Source: DASQBT01 sp963746955
GTDB lineage: Bacteria; Pseudomonadota; Gammaproteobacteria; Burkholderiales; Thiobacillaceae
Direction of reading: 5' to 3'
DNA length: 64,000 nucleotides
Assembly: GCA_963746955.1 (NCBI GenBank)
Contig: CAVVDR010000017.1
Coordinates: 1 to 64,000, forward strand
Below the pieces are notes generated by a model, which worked only from the letters and a program-made list of their open reading frames with translations, was not told where the DNA came from and ran no database searches. Of this stretch, positions 24,294-34,398 are shown piece by piece (positions within the stretch are counted from its first letter, which is position 1; the number at the start of each line of letters is the position of its first letter). The translations under genes were made by a program, and so were the position numbers.

Positions 24294-26552
24294 ATGATTA
24301 TCTCCATAGTCAATCTGACCGAGGACATCAGCGACGTGGTCTTGCAGAGGGTGATTCGCGCGATCAACCGGCAGATCGCGGAGGATTTCGAACCTTATTG
24401 GAGCTTCGGCGCAAGACTGCGACTTGAAGGCAGTGCCGGCAAGATTCCGAACAAGGAATCGCCGAGCGAATTGCGTGGCGATGCGATTCTGTATTTATGG
24501 AATCAGGCTGATGTGGAGGATGCGCTGGGTTATCACGACGCCAACGCAAAGGGCATTCCCTATGGCTTCGTCTTCACCGAGCTTTCCGAAGAACTCGGCG
24601 AGAACTGGACAGTTACCCTCTCGCATGAAGCCCTGGAGCTGGTCGGCGACGCGCAGAATAATCTTCTGGCGCAGGGCCCACATCCCGCACATCCGGGCCG
24701 TGAAGTATTTCACTGGTTCGAAATGTGTGATGCAGTGCAATCGCAAACCTACAAGATTGATGACGTGGAAGTCTCCAATTTCGTGCTGCCACTGTATTTC
24801 ACGCCCGGCGAGCAGGAGGGCGGTCGAAACGATTTTCTTGGGGTGCTCGACAAGAAAGGCAATGCGCTCCAGTCGTTTAGCGTAGCCGCGGGTGGCTATG
24901 TCGGGTTTTATGATCCAGTCACCCGCCAACACGAACAATACGCTGCACCGGATGACAAGGTCGCTGCCAAGCGGCTCAAGATTAAAGCCAAGGTCAAGAG
25001 TGGCCGTGGCTTCGCACGCAAGAACACGGTCGCCGTAGGCGATCGCGAGGACGCGCACCTGCAGGCGCTAAATGGAGTCATTCGCGCAAGCGGCAGTGCG
25101 ACTTCGCCGAGCGATCCCATCAAGCACGTGGTTGTCCTGATGCTGGAAAACCGTTCCTTTGATCACATGCTGGGCGGCATGACCAGGTTTGACCCAAGCG
25201 TGGAAGGTGTCCTGCGGGATGGTAATTCGTACTTCAATGTCGGCCCCGAGGGCACGGAGTATTTCCAGCAGCCGGGCGCTCAGGACGTCATTCTCAATCA
25301 GCGCGATCTGGATCATGAACACGACGGCACCATGGAAGAAATCGGCTCGGCCGCTTCACCGATGTCAGGCTTTGTGGAACGTTTCGTCAAGCGCTACCCC
25401 AATGCAACCCAGGCGGAGTTGCAACAGGTGATGGCCTATTTCGATTTCGGTGACGATTCGGCAGGTGATACGTTGCCTGCGCTCCACACCTTGGCGAGGA
25501 ATTTCGCCGTGTGCGACCACTGGTTCTCTTCCATGCCGGGGCCGACCTGGCCCAACCGGTTTTTCGTTCATAGTGCCACCTGCCTGGGTCATGTGCTCAT
25601 GCCGTCCAAGGAGGCGCCGCAGAACATGCGGCTCTACTACCAGGAAACCATCTTCGACCGCCTGTCAGACGCCGGAGTGAAGTGGACCATCTATCACGAT
25701 GGCATCCCCCAAAGCATCGTCATGACCAACCTGCTTACCCGTTACCTTACCTGGCGCGGTTATGCAAAGATGGACGAGTTCTATGAGCAGGCGGCAGGAC
25801 CAGCAGCAAGTTTTCCCGAGTATGCGTTCATAGAACCTGGCTATTTTGGCGCTGAGGAAAACGACCAGCACCCGCCCGCCGATGTGCGCAAGGGTGAGGC
25901 CCTGATCACCAACGTCTACAACGCACTGCGCGGTAATGAGGACTTATGGAATTCAACCCTGCTGGTAATTGTGTACGATGAGCACGGCGGTTTCTACGAC
26001 CACGTGGCGCCGCCCGCAACTGTCGCGCCAGACGACCACACCACCGAATATGCGTTTGACGAGTTGGGGGTGCGCGTGCCTGCCATACTGGTGTCGCCCT
26101 GGGTCAAGCGCAGCGTGGTCAAGGCCGTGTTCGACCACACCAGCCTGCTTCGCTACCTCTGCGACAAATGGAGCCTGCCACCGCTGGGGGCGCGCATGCA
26201 GGCGAGTGCGGGCGCCATGCAGTCCCGCAGCATTGCAGAAGTATTGAGCCCAATGATGCGCACGGATACTCCGGCCAGCATCAGCCTCCCCACTATAATG
26301 GGCCGCAAAGCCAAAGTGCAAAGTGCGGAAGTGGAACCTTCCATTAGCGGGTCGCGGGAAAGTTTGTTGATGTTCGTTGAACAACTTGCCCAAATCAATC
26401 CCGAACAGGCCGGGAAGGGCGAGGCGAGGCGACCATCAGGAAAACGTGTGTCGAAGAAGCTGGCTGCTGCAAAAAGGGCTAGAGCTAAGTCCACGAGCAC
26501 ATCGCAGCGCATTGACGACGCACTTGAGGCATTGGAGAGGTTGAGAGTCTGA
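24294..26552 (+). CDS. Phospholipase C/acid phosphatase-type phosphoesterase with extra N-terminal domain
   Basis: Residues from about 275 to 640 form a phosphoesterase-family domain: the start motif ENRSFDHMLGG (E285-H291), DHWFSSMPGPTWPNRFF, YDEHGGFYDHV and VPAILVSPWVK. Such enzymes hydrolyse phosphodiesters such as phosphatidylcholine. Unusually, a ~230-residue N-terminal domain precedes it (IVNLTEDISDVVLQRVIRAI, YGFVFTELSEELGENWTVTL), which I cannot name, and there is no signal peptide. The C-terminus is Lys/Ala-rich. ATG 24294 follows an aaggac ribosome-binding site. It stands alone on its strand. Confidence 0.85.
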   Translation: MIISIVNLTEDISDVVLQRVIRAINRQIAEDFEPYWSFGARLRLEGSAGKIPNKESPSELRGDAILYLWNQADVEDALGYHDANAKGIPYGFVFTELSEELGENWTVTLSHEALELVGDAQNNLLAQGPHPAHPGREVFHWFEMCDAVQSQTYKIDDVEVSNFVLPLYFTPGEQEGGRNDFLGVLDKKGNALQSFSVAAGGYVGFYDPVTRQHEQYAAPDDKVAAKRLKIKAKVKSGRGFARKNTVAVGDREDAHLQALNGVIRASGSATSPSDPIKHVVVLMLENRSFDHMLGGMTRFDPSVEGVLRDGNSYFNVGPEGTEYFQQPGAQDVILNQRDLDHEHDGTMEEIGSAASPMSGFVERFVKRYPNATQAELQQVMAYFDFGDDSAGDTLPALHTLARNFAVCDHWFSSMPGPTWPNRFFVHSATCLGHVLMPSKEAPQNMRLYYQETIFDRLSDAGVKWTIYHDGIPQSIVMTNLLTRYLTWRGYAKMDEFYEQAAGPAASFPEYAFIEPGYFGAEENDQHPPADVRKGEALITNVYNALRGNEDLWNSTLLVIVYDEHGGFYDHVAPPATVAPDDHTTEYAFDELGVRVPAILVSPWVKRSVVKAVFDHTSLLRYLCDKWSLPPLGARMQASAGAMQSRSIAEVLSPMMRTDTPASISLPTIMGRKAKVQSAEVEPSISGSRESLLMFVEQLAQINPEQAGKGEARRPSGKRVSKKLAAAKRARAKSTSTSQRIDDALEALERLRV

Positions 26553-26910
26553 TGGTTGGGGAGGCGTGAGTTTATAGATGGCCACTGTCCGCTGCTGAAC
26601 GGACGTTTGGCGAACACCCCTCGACCGACTAAAAGAGGTCGGGTCCTCTCGACGAAGAAATCAGAAAGCTGCCGTCCGGTGGGATTGCCCGGGCCACGTC
26701 CGGTAACAAATCCAGAGCGGAAGTAGTCGGGCCAATTCTCTCGCGGCAGCTCTGGCCGAGGTCCAGCCGCCGCGCCAATTTTCGCAAATGTCTTCAACTT
26801 TATACGGAGCGGACGCACGTCAGTGCGATATTGCTGCTTCACAAGGGACGACCTATGGCCGACTTCTGCTTGTCGCTCACCGCACTTAACATTCCAACTG
26901 GCCCGACCGG
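26553..26910. other. No gene seen
   Basis: 358 bases between the phosphoesterase and the ABC pseudogene, with no supported frame, repeat or RNA. It could hold a decayed 3' extension of either neighbour. Confidence 0.4.
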
Positions 26911-28711
26911 TCAATAGTTGAGTTGCAATGCTGCTAGCCGCGCATAGAGCCCGCCTTGGTTGCGCAGACTCTCCGGGGTGCCGGTTTCCACGATCCGTCC
27001 CTCTGTCCAGCACCACGATCGGTCGACTTTTTGCACCGTCGCCAGCCGATGCGCGATGATCAGCGTGGTTCGCCCCTGCATGGCGGCGCTGAGGCCTTTC
27101 TGCACCAGGATTTCAGATTCCGCATCCAGCGCGCTGGTGGCTTCATCGAGCAGCAGCAACGGGGCGCCTTTCAGGATGGCGCGAGCAATCGCAATGCGCT
27201 GGCGCTGGCCGCCGGACAAGCGGGTGCCGCGTTCGCCGAGGAAGGTCTGGTAGCCCTCGGGCAAGCGCTCGATGAACTCATCCGCCAGAGCGGCCTGGGA
27301 CGCCTGCATGACTTCTTCGTCGCTCGCCGCGGGGCGGCCGTAGCGGATGTTATCCAGCGCGTTGGCGGAAAAGATCACCGGGTCCTGCGGCACGATGGCG
27401 ATGCCTTGGCGAAGATCATGCAGGCTCAGTTGGCGGATGTCCTGCCCGTTGATCCGGATGCTGCCGTCGGACACGTCGTAATAGCGCAGCAGAAGCTGGA
27501 ACAGGCTGGTCTTGCCGGCGCCGGAGGGGCCGACCAGGGCGACGCTTTCGCCCGGCGCGATGTCCAGGCAGACGTCGTCCAGCACGCGCGTTTGCGGGCG
27601 CGCGGGATAGCAGAAGTTCACGTGATCGAAACGGATCGCTGCCTGCTCCGGATGCACCGGCGCTTGCAGGCTGGCGTGCCTCGCGGATGGCCGATTCGGC
27701 GTGCAGCAGGTCCAGCAGCCGTTCGGTCGCCCCGGCGGCGCGCATCACGTCGCCCCAAACTTCCGACATGGTGCCGACGCCACCCGCCACCAGGGCCGCG
27801 TAAAGGACGAAGGATGCCAGCTGGCCGCCGGTCATGGTGCCATCGTGGACCTGGCGCGCGCCGACCCACAGCACGAAGATGATGGTTCCCATCACCGCGG
27901 TGATGATCAGTGCGGTGAGCGCCGAGCGCACGCGCGTGCGCCTGATCGCAGTGACAAAACTGGTTTCGGTGCGCTCGGCAAATCGCCTGGCTTCCTGCGC
28001 CTCCTGCGTGTAGGCCTGCACCGTCGGCATGGCGTTGAGGATTTCGCCTGCCAGTGCCGAGGCGTCGGCGATCCGGTCCTGGGATTCGCGCGACAGCTTC
28101 TTGACCTTGCGGCCGATGGCGAGGATGGGCAGAGTCAGCAATGCCATCAGGCCTAGATTGAGCGAGAACAGGTAGAGGCTGGTGACGGCCAGCATGATCA
28201 TGCCGCCGATGAACTGGAACAGGCTGCGCAGGCCCATCGAAATGGAGCTGCCGACCACGGTCTGGATCAGGGTCGTGTCGCCGGTCAGCCGCGACAGCAC
28301 TTCGCCCGTCTGCAAGGTCTCGAAATATTGCGGCGACTGGGACAAGCACACGCGCATAGACGGCGCTTCGCAGGTCGGCCGTCGCCCGTTCGCCCACCCA
28401 CGACACCGTGTAGTAACGCGCCGACACGGCAAGCGCCCAGAACGCCGCCATGCCGAACAAGGCGATGAAATGCCCGTTCAGACTCAAGCGCAGCAGAGCA
28501 GGCCGCTTCCGGCCCGCGCTCGATTTCCGAAACCGAAATCGATCAGGTCGCGAAACGCCAGCGGCACCAGCAGTATGGTCGCGGAACCCAGGCACAGCAG
28601 GACAAAGGCCAGCGCGATGCGCGCCCGGTAGGGCCGCAGGAAGGGCCACAGACCTGCAAACGCGGAAAGGGATCGCGGGCTGGGTGGCGGAATGGGGGGA
28701 GCGTAGCTCAT
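26911..28711 (-). pseudogene. MsbA-type ABC exporter (membrane and ATPase domains), frameshifted
   Basis: The minus strand encodes one exporter half-transporter in pieces. The N-terminus starts at ATG 28711 (MSYAPPIPPPSPRSL) with the first membrane segments; a shift occurs near 28490, another near 28340 (..LRSAVYARVL joins SQSPQYFETLQTGEV), and a third near 27660 before the ATPase domain. The ATPase part is complete: Walker A GPSGAGKTS, signature LSGGQRQRIAIARA, Walker B LLLLDEATSALD, H-loop IIAHR. Three separate frame changes in about 1.8 kb mean decay or poor sequence quality. Family members export lipids, drugs or peptides. Confidence 0.85.
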
Positions 28712-28754
28712 GCGCAATCATCCTTCATCTGCATGCGTGCGGCTATGGCTGGTA

Positions 28755-28958
28755 TCAGGCGGGAGAGTGGCCTCCAAACGCATCGGCCGCATGGTCCAGC
28801 AACTGCCGTTTCCACTCCGTGATCTGGTTGGAATGCAACTCAAACAGCGCAGCCAGTTCGGCCAGCATCTTGTCCTCGCGCAAAGGCTCCAAGGCGACAC
28901 GAGCCTTGAACTCCGCATTGTGGGTACGGCGCGTGGGCCGCCCTGATTTCTTGACCAT
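28755..28958 (-). pseudogene. IS3-family OrfA fragment
   Basis: From ATG 28958 the frame reads like a transposase OrfA helix-turn-helix protein (GRPTRRTHNAEFKARVALEP, AALFELHSNQITEWKRQLLD) but ends after 67 codons, where OrfA proteins run to about 90-100. No OrfB follows. It is a scrap of an IS3-family element beside the ABC pseudogene. Confidence 0.75.
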
Positions 28959-29220
28959 CAAAAACTCGTTCTCGCCAGCCTTCCTCGGCCCAGCATCATG
29001 CCCGGAGTTTCCACTTACAGCACTGTTCAACTTTGCGGAGCCACTTCTATTTCGGAGTAACTGCAATCACGAGTATCGCGAGGGGCATGGGTTTCACAGG
29101 ATGAAAGGGATCAAGGCAGCGTTGGGTGTTTTTTGGAAACTCTCCCCACGACGTTTGGCCTAGGCTGGATCGTCCTGCGCGCGGGTAAGTGCAGCCCTTC
29201 GTTTCCCGTGCTCGAGCCGC

Positions 29221-29421
29221 TCACTTCCCGTCGATTTCGATGTTTTCTTTGCTGCCGCTGTGGGAGACCGCGATCATGATGCCAAAGCCGATTGCGATCA
29301 CGACTCCGATCAAAGTCCACGTTGTGCCGATGCTTGCCAGAATACCCAATTTCCACAGCGCAGCCAGAAGGCCACCAACCAAGACAGCAAAACCGACAAG
29401 ATACATGCCTGCCCATTTCAT
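29221..29421 (-). CDS. Small two-helix membrane protein, 66 aa
   Basis: ATG 29421 follows an aggagg ribosome-binding site. Two hydrophobic segments (MYLVGFAVLVGGLLAALWKL and TLIGVVIAIGFGIMIAVS) are followed by a short polar tail (SGSKENIEIDGK). It resembles small inner-membrane proteins induced by stress, but I cannot name the family. The next gene on the strand upstream is another tiny membrane protein. Confidence 0.7.
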   Translation of the reverse strand: MKWAGMYLVGFAVLVGGLLAALWKLGILASIGTTWTLIGVVIAIGFGIMIAVSHSGSKENIEIDGK

Positions 29422-29507
29422 CACTAACCTCCTGATAAGATCAGATACCTAAAGCTGCAAGGGACCGACAGGAAGGTCCATTTGCACGCTTGGCTTACTC
29501 TGCGGGT

Positions 29508-29660
29508 TTACCGTAGCAGATGAATAGCACCCTCACCGAACAACCCGATCAAGCCGATAATGATCAAATAAATCGCGACGATGTAGTTCAGCAAACGCGG
29601 CACAACCAAAATGAGTATGCCAGCGATCAATGAAACTATTGGGGTAAGGCTCAAAGTCAT
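29508..29660 (-). CDS. DUF3096-type small membrane protein, 50 aa
   Basis: The 50 codons from ATG 29660 to TAA 29508 encode a protein made almost wholly of two hydrophobic helices (LTPIVSLIAGILILVVPRLL, NYIVAIYLIIIGLIGLFGEG). The pattern GILIL..PRLLNYIVAIYLI is characteristic of DUF3096 proteins. Function unknown; probably inner membrane. Its partner downstream is the small membrane protein at 29221-29421. Confidence 0.75.
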   Translation of the reverse strand: MTLSLTPIVSLIAGILILVVPRLLNYIVAIYLIIIGLIGLFGEGAIHLLR

Positions 29661-29892
29661 GTGCATGCTTGTCTCGTTGGTATTCGATGATGAAGAGGAA
29701 GGCCGATTCTCACAGAAAACGCTTCTGCAAGAAAATGAAATATTTCCCTGGCAACCTGCGCGATTCGTTGTATGAGCGCCTCCAAGGCGCCAATTCCGAT
29801 CGGCAGGCTGGCCACAACCTGTCTCGCTTTCTATGCTCAGACAGCGGTGCGCTCAGCAGCCCATTCTGCGATAGGTATGGGTCGGCATCCTG

Positions 29893-30564
29893 TCATCGCG
29901 TGGCTTCTGGGGCTGGGGTGACCCACTCTGCACGCCACACGGTCGCCAGCCAGGGCTGCTGTTCGAAGGTGAGACCAGCGGGGCGGTAATAGTGTGTAAG
30001 CTCTGCGAATCCCGCAGCTGACAGATGGCGGTGCCAGGATTCCAGATCATGGTACGCGCCGTAGCGTTCACCGCTCCAACCTTCCTCGTTACGGCCGCGG
30101 GGGTTCGAACTGAACAGCACGCCGCCCGGTTTCAGGGTACCGTGCAGCTTGCGCAGGGTCTGCGGCAACGTCTCGGTTGGGACGTGAAACAGCGCGGCAT
30201 TGGCGAACACGCCATCAAAATGGCCGTCGGGCAGTTCGAGCCTGAGAAAATCCTGCTGCCACACCTCGCAGCCGCTGTAGGCGCGGGCCATGGCAATGAA
30301 TCGTGCGGAACCATCCAGTCCAACGGCGACATGGCCGAGTTCGGCGAACCGCTTCAGGTCACGCCCCGGTCCACAGCCGAAGTCGAGTATCGTGAACGGG
30401 GGCTCGGACTCGATGTAGTGCAGCAGCGCCGAGATGTTCTGGCTAACGTCGTGATCGCGCGTACCGTCCCGATAATCCTCAGCGTGCAGATCATAGTAAG
30501 CTAGCGTACGGGCGGTGACGGTTTCCAGATTGCGTGCATTCAGTTTCATATTCGGTTCACTCAT
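29893..30564 (-). CDS. Class I SAM-dependent methyltransferase
   Basis: A 223-residue Rossmann methyltransferase: motif I LDFGCGPGRD (about residue 62), acidic loop VGLDGSARF, motif FANAALFHVP and post-motif LKPGGVLFSSNPRG. Substrate unknown; the overall form resembles small cytosolic methyltransferases of the UbiE/Tam type. ATG 30564 is chosen. It stands alone, with long non-coding stretches on both sides. Confidence 0.85.
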   Translation of the reverse strand: MSEPNMKLNARNLETVTARTLAYYDLHAEDYRDGTRDHDVSQNISALLHYIESEPPFTILDFGCGPGRDLKRFAELGHVAVGLDGSARFIAMARAYSGCEVWQQDFLRLELPDGHFDGVFANAALFHVPTETLPQTLRKLHGTLKPGGVLFSSNPRGRNEEGWSGERYGAYHDLESWHRHLSAAGFAELTHYYRPAGLTFEQQPWLATVWRAEWVTPAPEATR

Positions 30565-31191
30565 TTTGCCTTACTGCATGCGGTCGACATCCGCTCCTGC
30601 CGCGAGATGATAGCAGCCACTTAACAAACCGCCGTGCCTCACCGACTTAAGCAAATCGCCACATCGCTAAACGCCTGAAGCTCTTCAAGGACGTTGTTGC
30701 GGGAGGCAATTAACCTTCTCAGGGACGTTTTGCCAACTGGCGCATTCAACCTTTGTGGTGGTGTAAGTCGCAGACAAGCCACCGTACACCAATCGCTCCG
30801 TCCGCATGGTCCTGGCAGATGGCGGTCGGACATGCCCACCACTACCCTTAAATGAAACGCTTGCCATGCTTGATGCCGATGAGCCTAATGACCATCAGAT
30901 TAAGTTACTCATCAGGGAGATGGAGAATCCGGTTGGGTTGCTCCGGAACGTGATGAGTGGTTTGAGTGCGGAAAAGCTGAGGCTAACAGCCTGTTCCAAG
31001 CCAAGTCCAGACTGTCAAAATATGCGGCCATAGTGAACGCTCGGCCCGCACAATCACTGCATATGCGGAAAGATACCCTCGGCGCTCTTACAATGAATCA
31101 ATCAGTTGCGGCGCATCAGGAAGTACTGAACATTTCAATAGCCCAGACCGGTCGGTCGGGTGAATAACTTTAGATGCCAAGGAGGTGTTTG
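30565..31191. other. No convincing gene
   Basis: A plus-strand frame at 30806-31033 has a partly protein-like stretch (LDADEPNDHQIKLLIREMEN) but no ribosome-binding site and no known relative. The end of the region holds the aaggaggtg site of the next gene. Confidence 0.4.
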
Positions 31192-31455
31192 GTGACGACA
31201 AATGAGATCAAAGACGTTCTTCTCTGGTGTGTCGGTCTGAACTACGCGATTCTATTCACGTGGTTCGCGGTTTTTGTCTTTGCCCATAGCTGGATGTATG
31301 GAATGCATAGCCGTTGGTTCAAGCTTTCGGTTGAGACCTTTGACGCCATTCATTACACGGGTCTTGCGGCATACAAGATCGGCATTATTCTTCTCAATTT
31401 GGTGCCATTGCTTGCACTCTGTTTGGTTACACGGGGGAGTATGTATGGCATCTAA
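31192..31455 (+). CDS. DUF6868-like small membrane protein
   Basis: GTG 31192 follows aaggaggtg. The 87-residue product has two hydrophobic segments (VGLNYAILFTWFAVFVFAHS; GIILLNLVPLLALCLV) around a conserved-looking RWFKLSVETFDAIHY loop. That arrangement matches small proteins grouped as DUF6868. Function unknown. It is 72 bp upstream of a SpoIIAA-like gene, probably the same transcript. Confidence 0.7.
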   Translation: MTTNEIKDVLLWCVGLNYAILFTWFAVFVFAHSWMYGMHSRWFKLSVETFDAIHYTGLAAYKIGIILLNLVPLLALCLVTRGSMYGI

Positions 31456-31527
31456 CGATTTGCTTAAGGTTGATGGCGCTGACGGGCCGCAGCCTTACCT
31501 CGACCGGCTAAGAACAGGAGAGTGACA

Positions 31528-31896
31528 ATGCTTGATTACGAATTAAATCGCGCGGAGAGCATATTGATTATCGAACCTATCGGCCCCTTGGAATCAGCGG
31601 ATTTCGAGAAACTAGCCCAAGAAGTGGATCCCTATATCGAAGAAAATGGCAAACTTAACGGCTTGATGGTTTACGCCAAATCCTTCCCGGGATGGGATGA
31701 TTGCGCAGCTTTCCTGTCCCATATAAAATTTGTCAAAACCCATTATCAGAAAATCAAGAAGATTGCGGCGGTAACGGACAGCGGTTTTCTCTCGATCATG
31801 CCGCAGGTTGCCAATCACTTTGTACAGGCCGAAGTAAGGCACTTCGACTACGATGACAAGGATGCAGCACTAAAATGGCTTAAGACTGACAAATGA
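31528..31896 (+). CDS. SpoIIAA/STAS-like protein
   Basis: A 122-residue soluble protein with the SpoIIAA-like fold pattern: SILIIEPIGPLESADFEKLA, GLMVYAKSFPGWDD, IAAVTDSGFLSIM and a C-terminal ALKWLKT helix. Family members lack the kinase site of anti-sigma antagonists and their role is unclear. ATG 31528 follows caggag. A diverged relative is at 55769-56131. Confidence 0.8.
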   Translation: MLDYELNRAESILIIEPIGPLESADFEKLAQEVDPYIEENGKLNGLMVYAKSFPGWDDCAAFLSHIKFVKTHYQKIKKIAAVTDSGFLSIMPQVANHFVQAEVRHFDYDDKDAALKWLKTDK

Positions 31897-32207
31897 GAAT
31901 GATGAAGTATCATTTCTAAGCCGATCCCCTGGTGCGGATGCACGAACATCCCCTTTTCATGATGCCGACCGACGGCTCGTGGCGGCGCGCCGAATCAAAG
32001 AGTTGGGCCGACACGCGTTGCCCAACAAGCCAGTGTCCGGTGCTGTTTGCACTGTGGGCCACCTGGGCCCTATCGCCGATCCGAGGACTGATAGTGTTAG
32101 GCGCGGGCAATCGCAATAGCCTGGCGCCGCGCGGCGCCGTGGTGGCTCGAGCGCTTAGGAATGGTTATCTTTATTATCATTCATTTTGATCGATCAGGAG
32201 AAACGTC
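31897..32207. other. No gene seen
   Basis: 311 bases without a supported gene. An aggag site at 32198 belongs to the next gene. Confidence 0.4.
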
Positions 32208-32686
32208 ATGCGTCCATTTATCTTGAGCACAGTACTTGCACTTTCGTGTTCCACATTCAGTTATGCTGAAGTGAAGATGCCGACTATGGCCGGCAACGTG
32301 GGTAGTCCAATGCCCACGAACCTGCATGATCAGCGCACGATCGTGCCCCTGACCGAACCTGAGAGAATTCTGGTAGCAGAGCGGATGCGACAGATGCTGA
32401 CCAGCGTCGAACAAGTAACGGGCGGAATTGCACGCGGTGATGCCAAGACGGTGTCAGAGGCCGCCTCACGAAGCGGCACAGCAATGATGCGCGCATTGCC
32501 TCTGCAGATTCGCAAGAAGTTCCCGCCACCGTACGTGCAGATGGCCAAGACCACGCATCAGCTGTTCGACCAAATCGCCCATGAGACGAAATCGGTGGAG
32601 AATCCTGGGCCCATAAGCATCTCGCAGAGGCGATACAAGGCTGCAATGCCTGCCATGCTACCTACCGCTTTGCGCCGTTGAAATAA
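32208..32686 (+). pseudogene. Periplasmic cytochrome c with frameshift before the heme motif
   Basis: The frame begins with a signal peptide (MRPFILSTVLALSCSTFSYA) and a helical region (ERILVAERMRQMLTSVEQVT). As written it stops at 32681 without a heme site. In the -1 frame from about 32608 the sequence reads HKHLAEAIQGCNACHATYRF and ends at 32686, giving a CxxCH motif at 32642-32656. One missing G in the run at 32608-32610 (CCTGGGCCC) explains the break. Restored, it would be a ~158-residue monoheme cytochrome of the c'-like helical type. It is either a recent mutation or a sequence error. Confidence 0.75.
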
Positions 32687-33269
32687 GGCATCACTTGCCG
32701 AGGGGAGATGGGGCCGTACCCGAGGCGTAACCGAATCCCGGCTGATCTGGCGTCCTTCGCGGTTAATGGGAGTCTAATTGTGTTGCCGAGCCGCGGACGG
32801 CCGCTTTCAGGGAATTATGTTGGATGCGGCTGTCGGCCAGGAACGGTCGGTCGACGTCACCCTCCAATTTCACGTCCTGCGATCACGCTGAGTGGCCGGT
32901 TTTCGGCGAGCAATTTGACACCTACGCCGCCTCGTCCCGGCCAATTCCGGCCATTCCTTTTCGTGCTCAAAACCAGCCGTTCGGAGCGGGTTCATCGTTC
33001 AATCTGCCTGATCTTGATTGACGAAACCATACTGACCCTCGCCGCTGTGAGTGCTACCCTGTCTTGCATCGAAATCAGCGAAGCCAACCAAAGGCCATTG
33101 GCGCCAAGAGCTTCCATATAGCGGGAGATCATCAATGAGGCCTGTAGCTGTGCACCGGGCTCCAAGTCACGTGGGGCTCTTTGCGATCAAGATCATTGAA
33201 TGCGGTAGCCCCCAGGTAGCACCGAAACTATCATGATGCACAGACAATCTTCTAACACATTGATCTTAT
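32687..33269. other. No gene seen
   Basis: 583 bases without a convincing frame; small frames here have no ribosome-binding site. This gap marks the change from accessory to dense core genome. Confidence 0.4.
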
Positions 33270-33346
33270 TGGTCGGGGTGAGAGGATTCGAACCTCCGGC
33301 CTCTACGTCCCGAACGTAGCGCTCTACCAGGCTAAGCTACACCCCG
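33270..33346 (-). tRNA. tRNA-Pro (anticodon CGG)
   Basis: The minus strand folds as a 77-nt tRNA: acceptor CGGGGTG/CACCCCG, anticodon stem CTACG/CGTAG with loop TTCGGGA (anticodon CGG), T arm GGAGGTTCGAATCCTCT-like, discriminator A and an encoded CCA. It decodes CCG. Nothing beside it looks like an integrated element end. Confidence 0.95.
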
Positions 33347-33355
33347 TTTCAACGA

Positions 33356-34324
33356 TCAAAAGCTGCGCCTGACCGCAAAGTCCGCCAATTCTAACAGAGC
33401 ATCCTTATGTTTTGAATCGGGTATGCACGCGAGCGCCCGGGTGGCAACCTCGGTTTCACGCTGGGCCTGGATTCGGGTGTAATCAAGGGCACCGGTGCTG
33501 CGAATAGCTGCCAGGACTGCCTGAAATTCGGTCAGGCCGCCTTCCTTGATCGCTTTGCGGATGGCTGCGGACTGGTCCGGCGTGCCATGTTTCATGGCGT
33601 GCAGCAGCGGTAGGGTGGGCTTGCCTTCCGCCAAGTCATCACCGATGTTCTTACCGGTCGAGAGAAAATCGCCCGAATAATCCAGCACGTCGTCAATCAA
33701 CTGGAACGCCGTACCCAGGTGCATGCCGTAATCGGCCAGGGCCTGTTCCCGCTCCGGCGTGGCGTTGCAGATCACCGCTCCCAGGCGGGCGCCGGCCTCG
33801 AACAGCTTGGCGGTCTTGTAGCGGATTACCCGCAGGTAGTCCTGTTCGTCAATGTCCGGATCATGGCAGTTGAGCAACTGCAGCACCTCGCCCTCGGCGA
33901 TCACATTGGTGGCGTCGGACAGAATCTGCATGACCCGCATATTGTCAACTGCGACCATCATCTGGAAGGCTCGGGAATACAGGAAATCACCCACCAGCAC
34001 GCTCGCGGCATTGCCGAACAGGGCATTGGCGGTCTGCTTTCCGCGCCGCAACTCGGATTCGTCCACGACGTCGTCATGCAGCAGCGTCGCGGTATGGATG
34101 AACTCCACCACCGCAGCCAGATCATGATGCGCCTGGCCGGTATAGCCGAAGCAACCCGCCGACAGCAGCACCAGCACCGGGCGCAGACGTTTGCCGCCGC
34201 TGTTGATTATGTATTCGGAGACCTGGCGTATCAGCGCCACTTCGGAATGGAGCCGCGTGCGGATCACCCGGTCAACGGCCAGCATGTCATCCGCCAGGAA
34301 AGCTTGCAGGGTTTGTATGGACAC
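33356..34324 (-). CDS. ispB: Octaprenyl diphosphate synthase
   Basis: A 322-residue trans-prenyltransferase that builds the C40 side chain of ubiquinone from farnesyl diphosphate and IPP. Both aspartate-rich motifs are present: LLHDDVVDESELRRG and LIDDVLDYSGD, with GGKRLRPVLVLLS near the N-terminus. Head-to-head with rplU across 138 bp, the usual proteobacterial arrangement. The FPP synthase at 52274 would supply its primer. Confidence 0.95.
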   Translation of the reverse strand: MSIQTLQAFLADDMLAVDRVIRTRLHSEVALIRQVSEYIINSGGKRLRPVLVLLSAGCFGYTGQAHHDLAAVVEFIHTATLLHDDVVDESELRRGKQTANALFGNAASVLVGDFLYSRAFQMMVAVDNMRVMQILSDATNVIAEGEVLQLLNCHDPDIDEQDYLRVIRYKTAKLFEAGARLGAVICNATPEREQALADYGMHLGTAFQLIDDVLDYSGDFLSTGKNIGDDLAEGKPTLPLLHAMKHGTPDQSAAIRKAIKEGGLTEFQAVLAAIRSTGALDYTRIQAQRETEVATRALACIPDSKHKDALLELADFAVRRSF

Positions 34325-34398
34325 AGTTTGATAGGAGGTTCCTGACCAGGGCCAAATCTTAGCAGACCGCCGGCCGGTTGCCCGGCAAAAGGCCGGGA

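Noticed and set aside
33270..33346. tRNA-Pro as an attachment site for an integrated island
   Set aside because: No direct repeat of the tRNA 3' end was seen in the window and the mobile block lies about 9 kb away.
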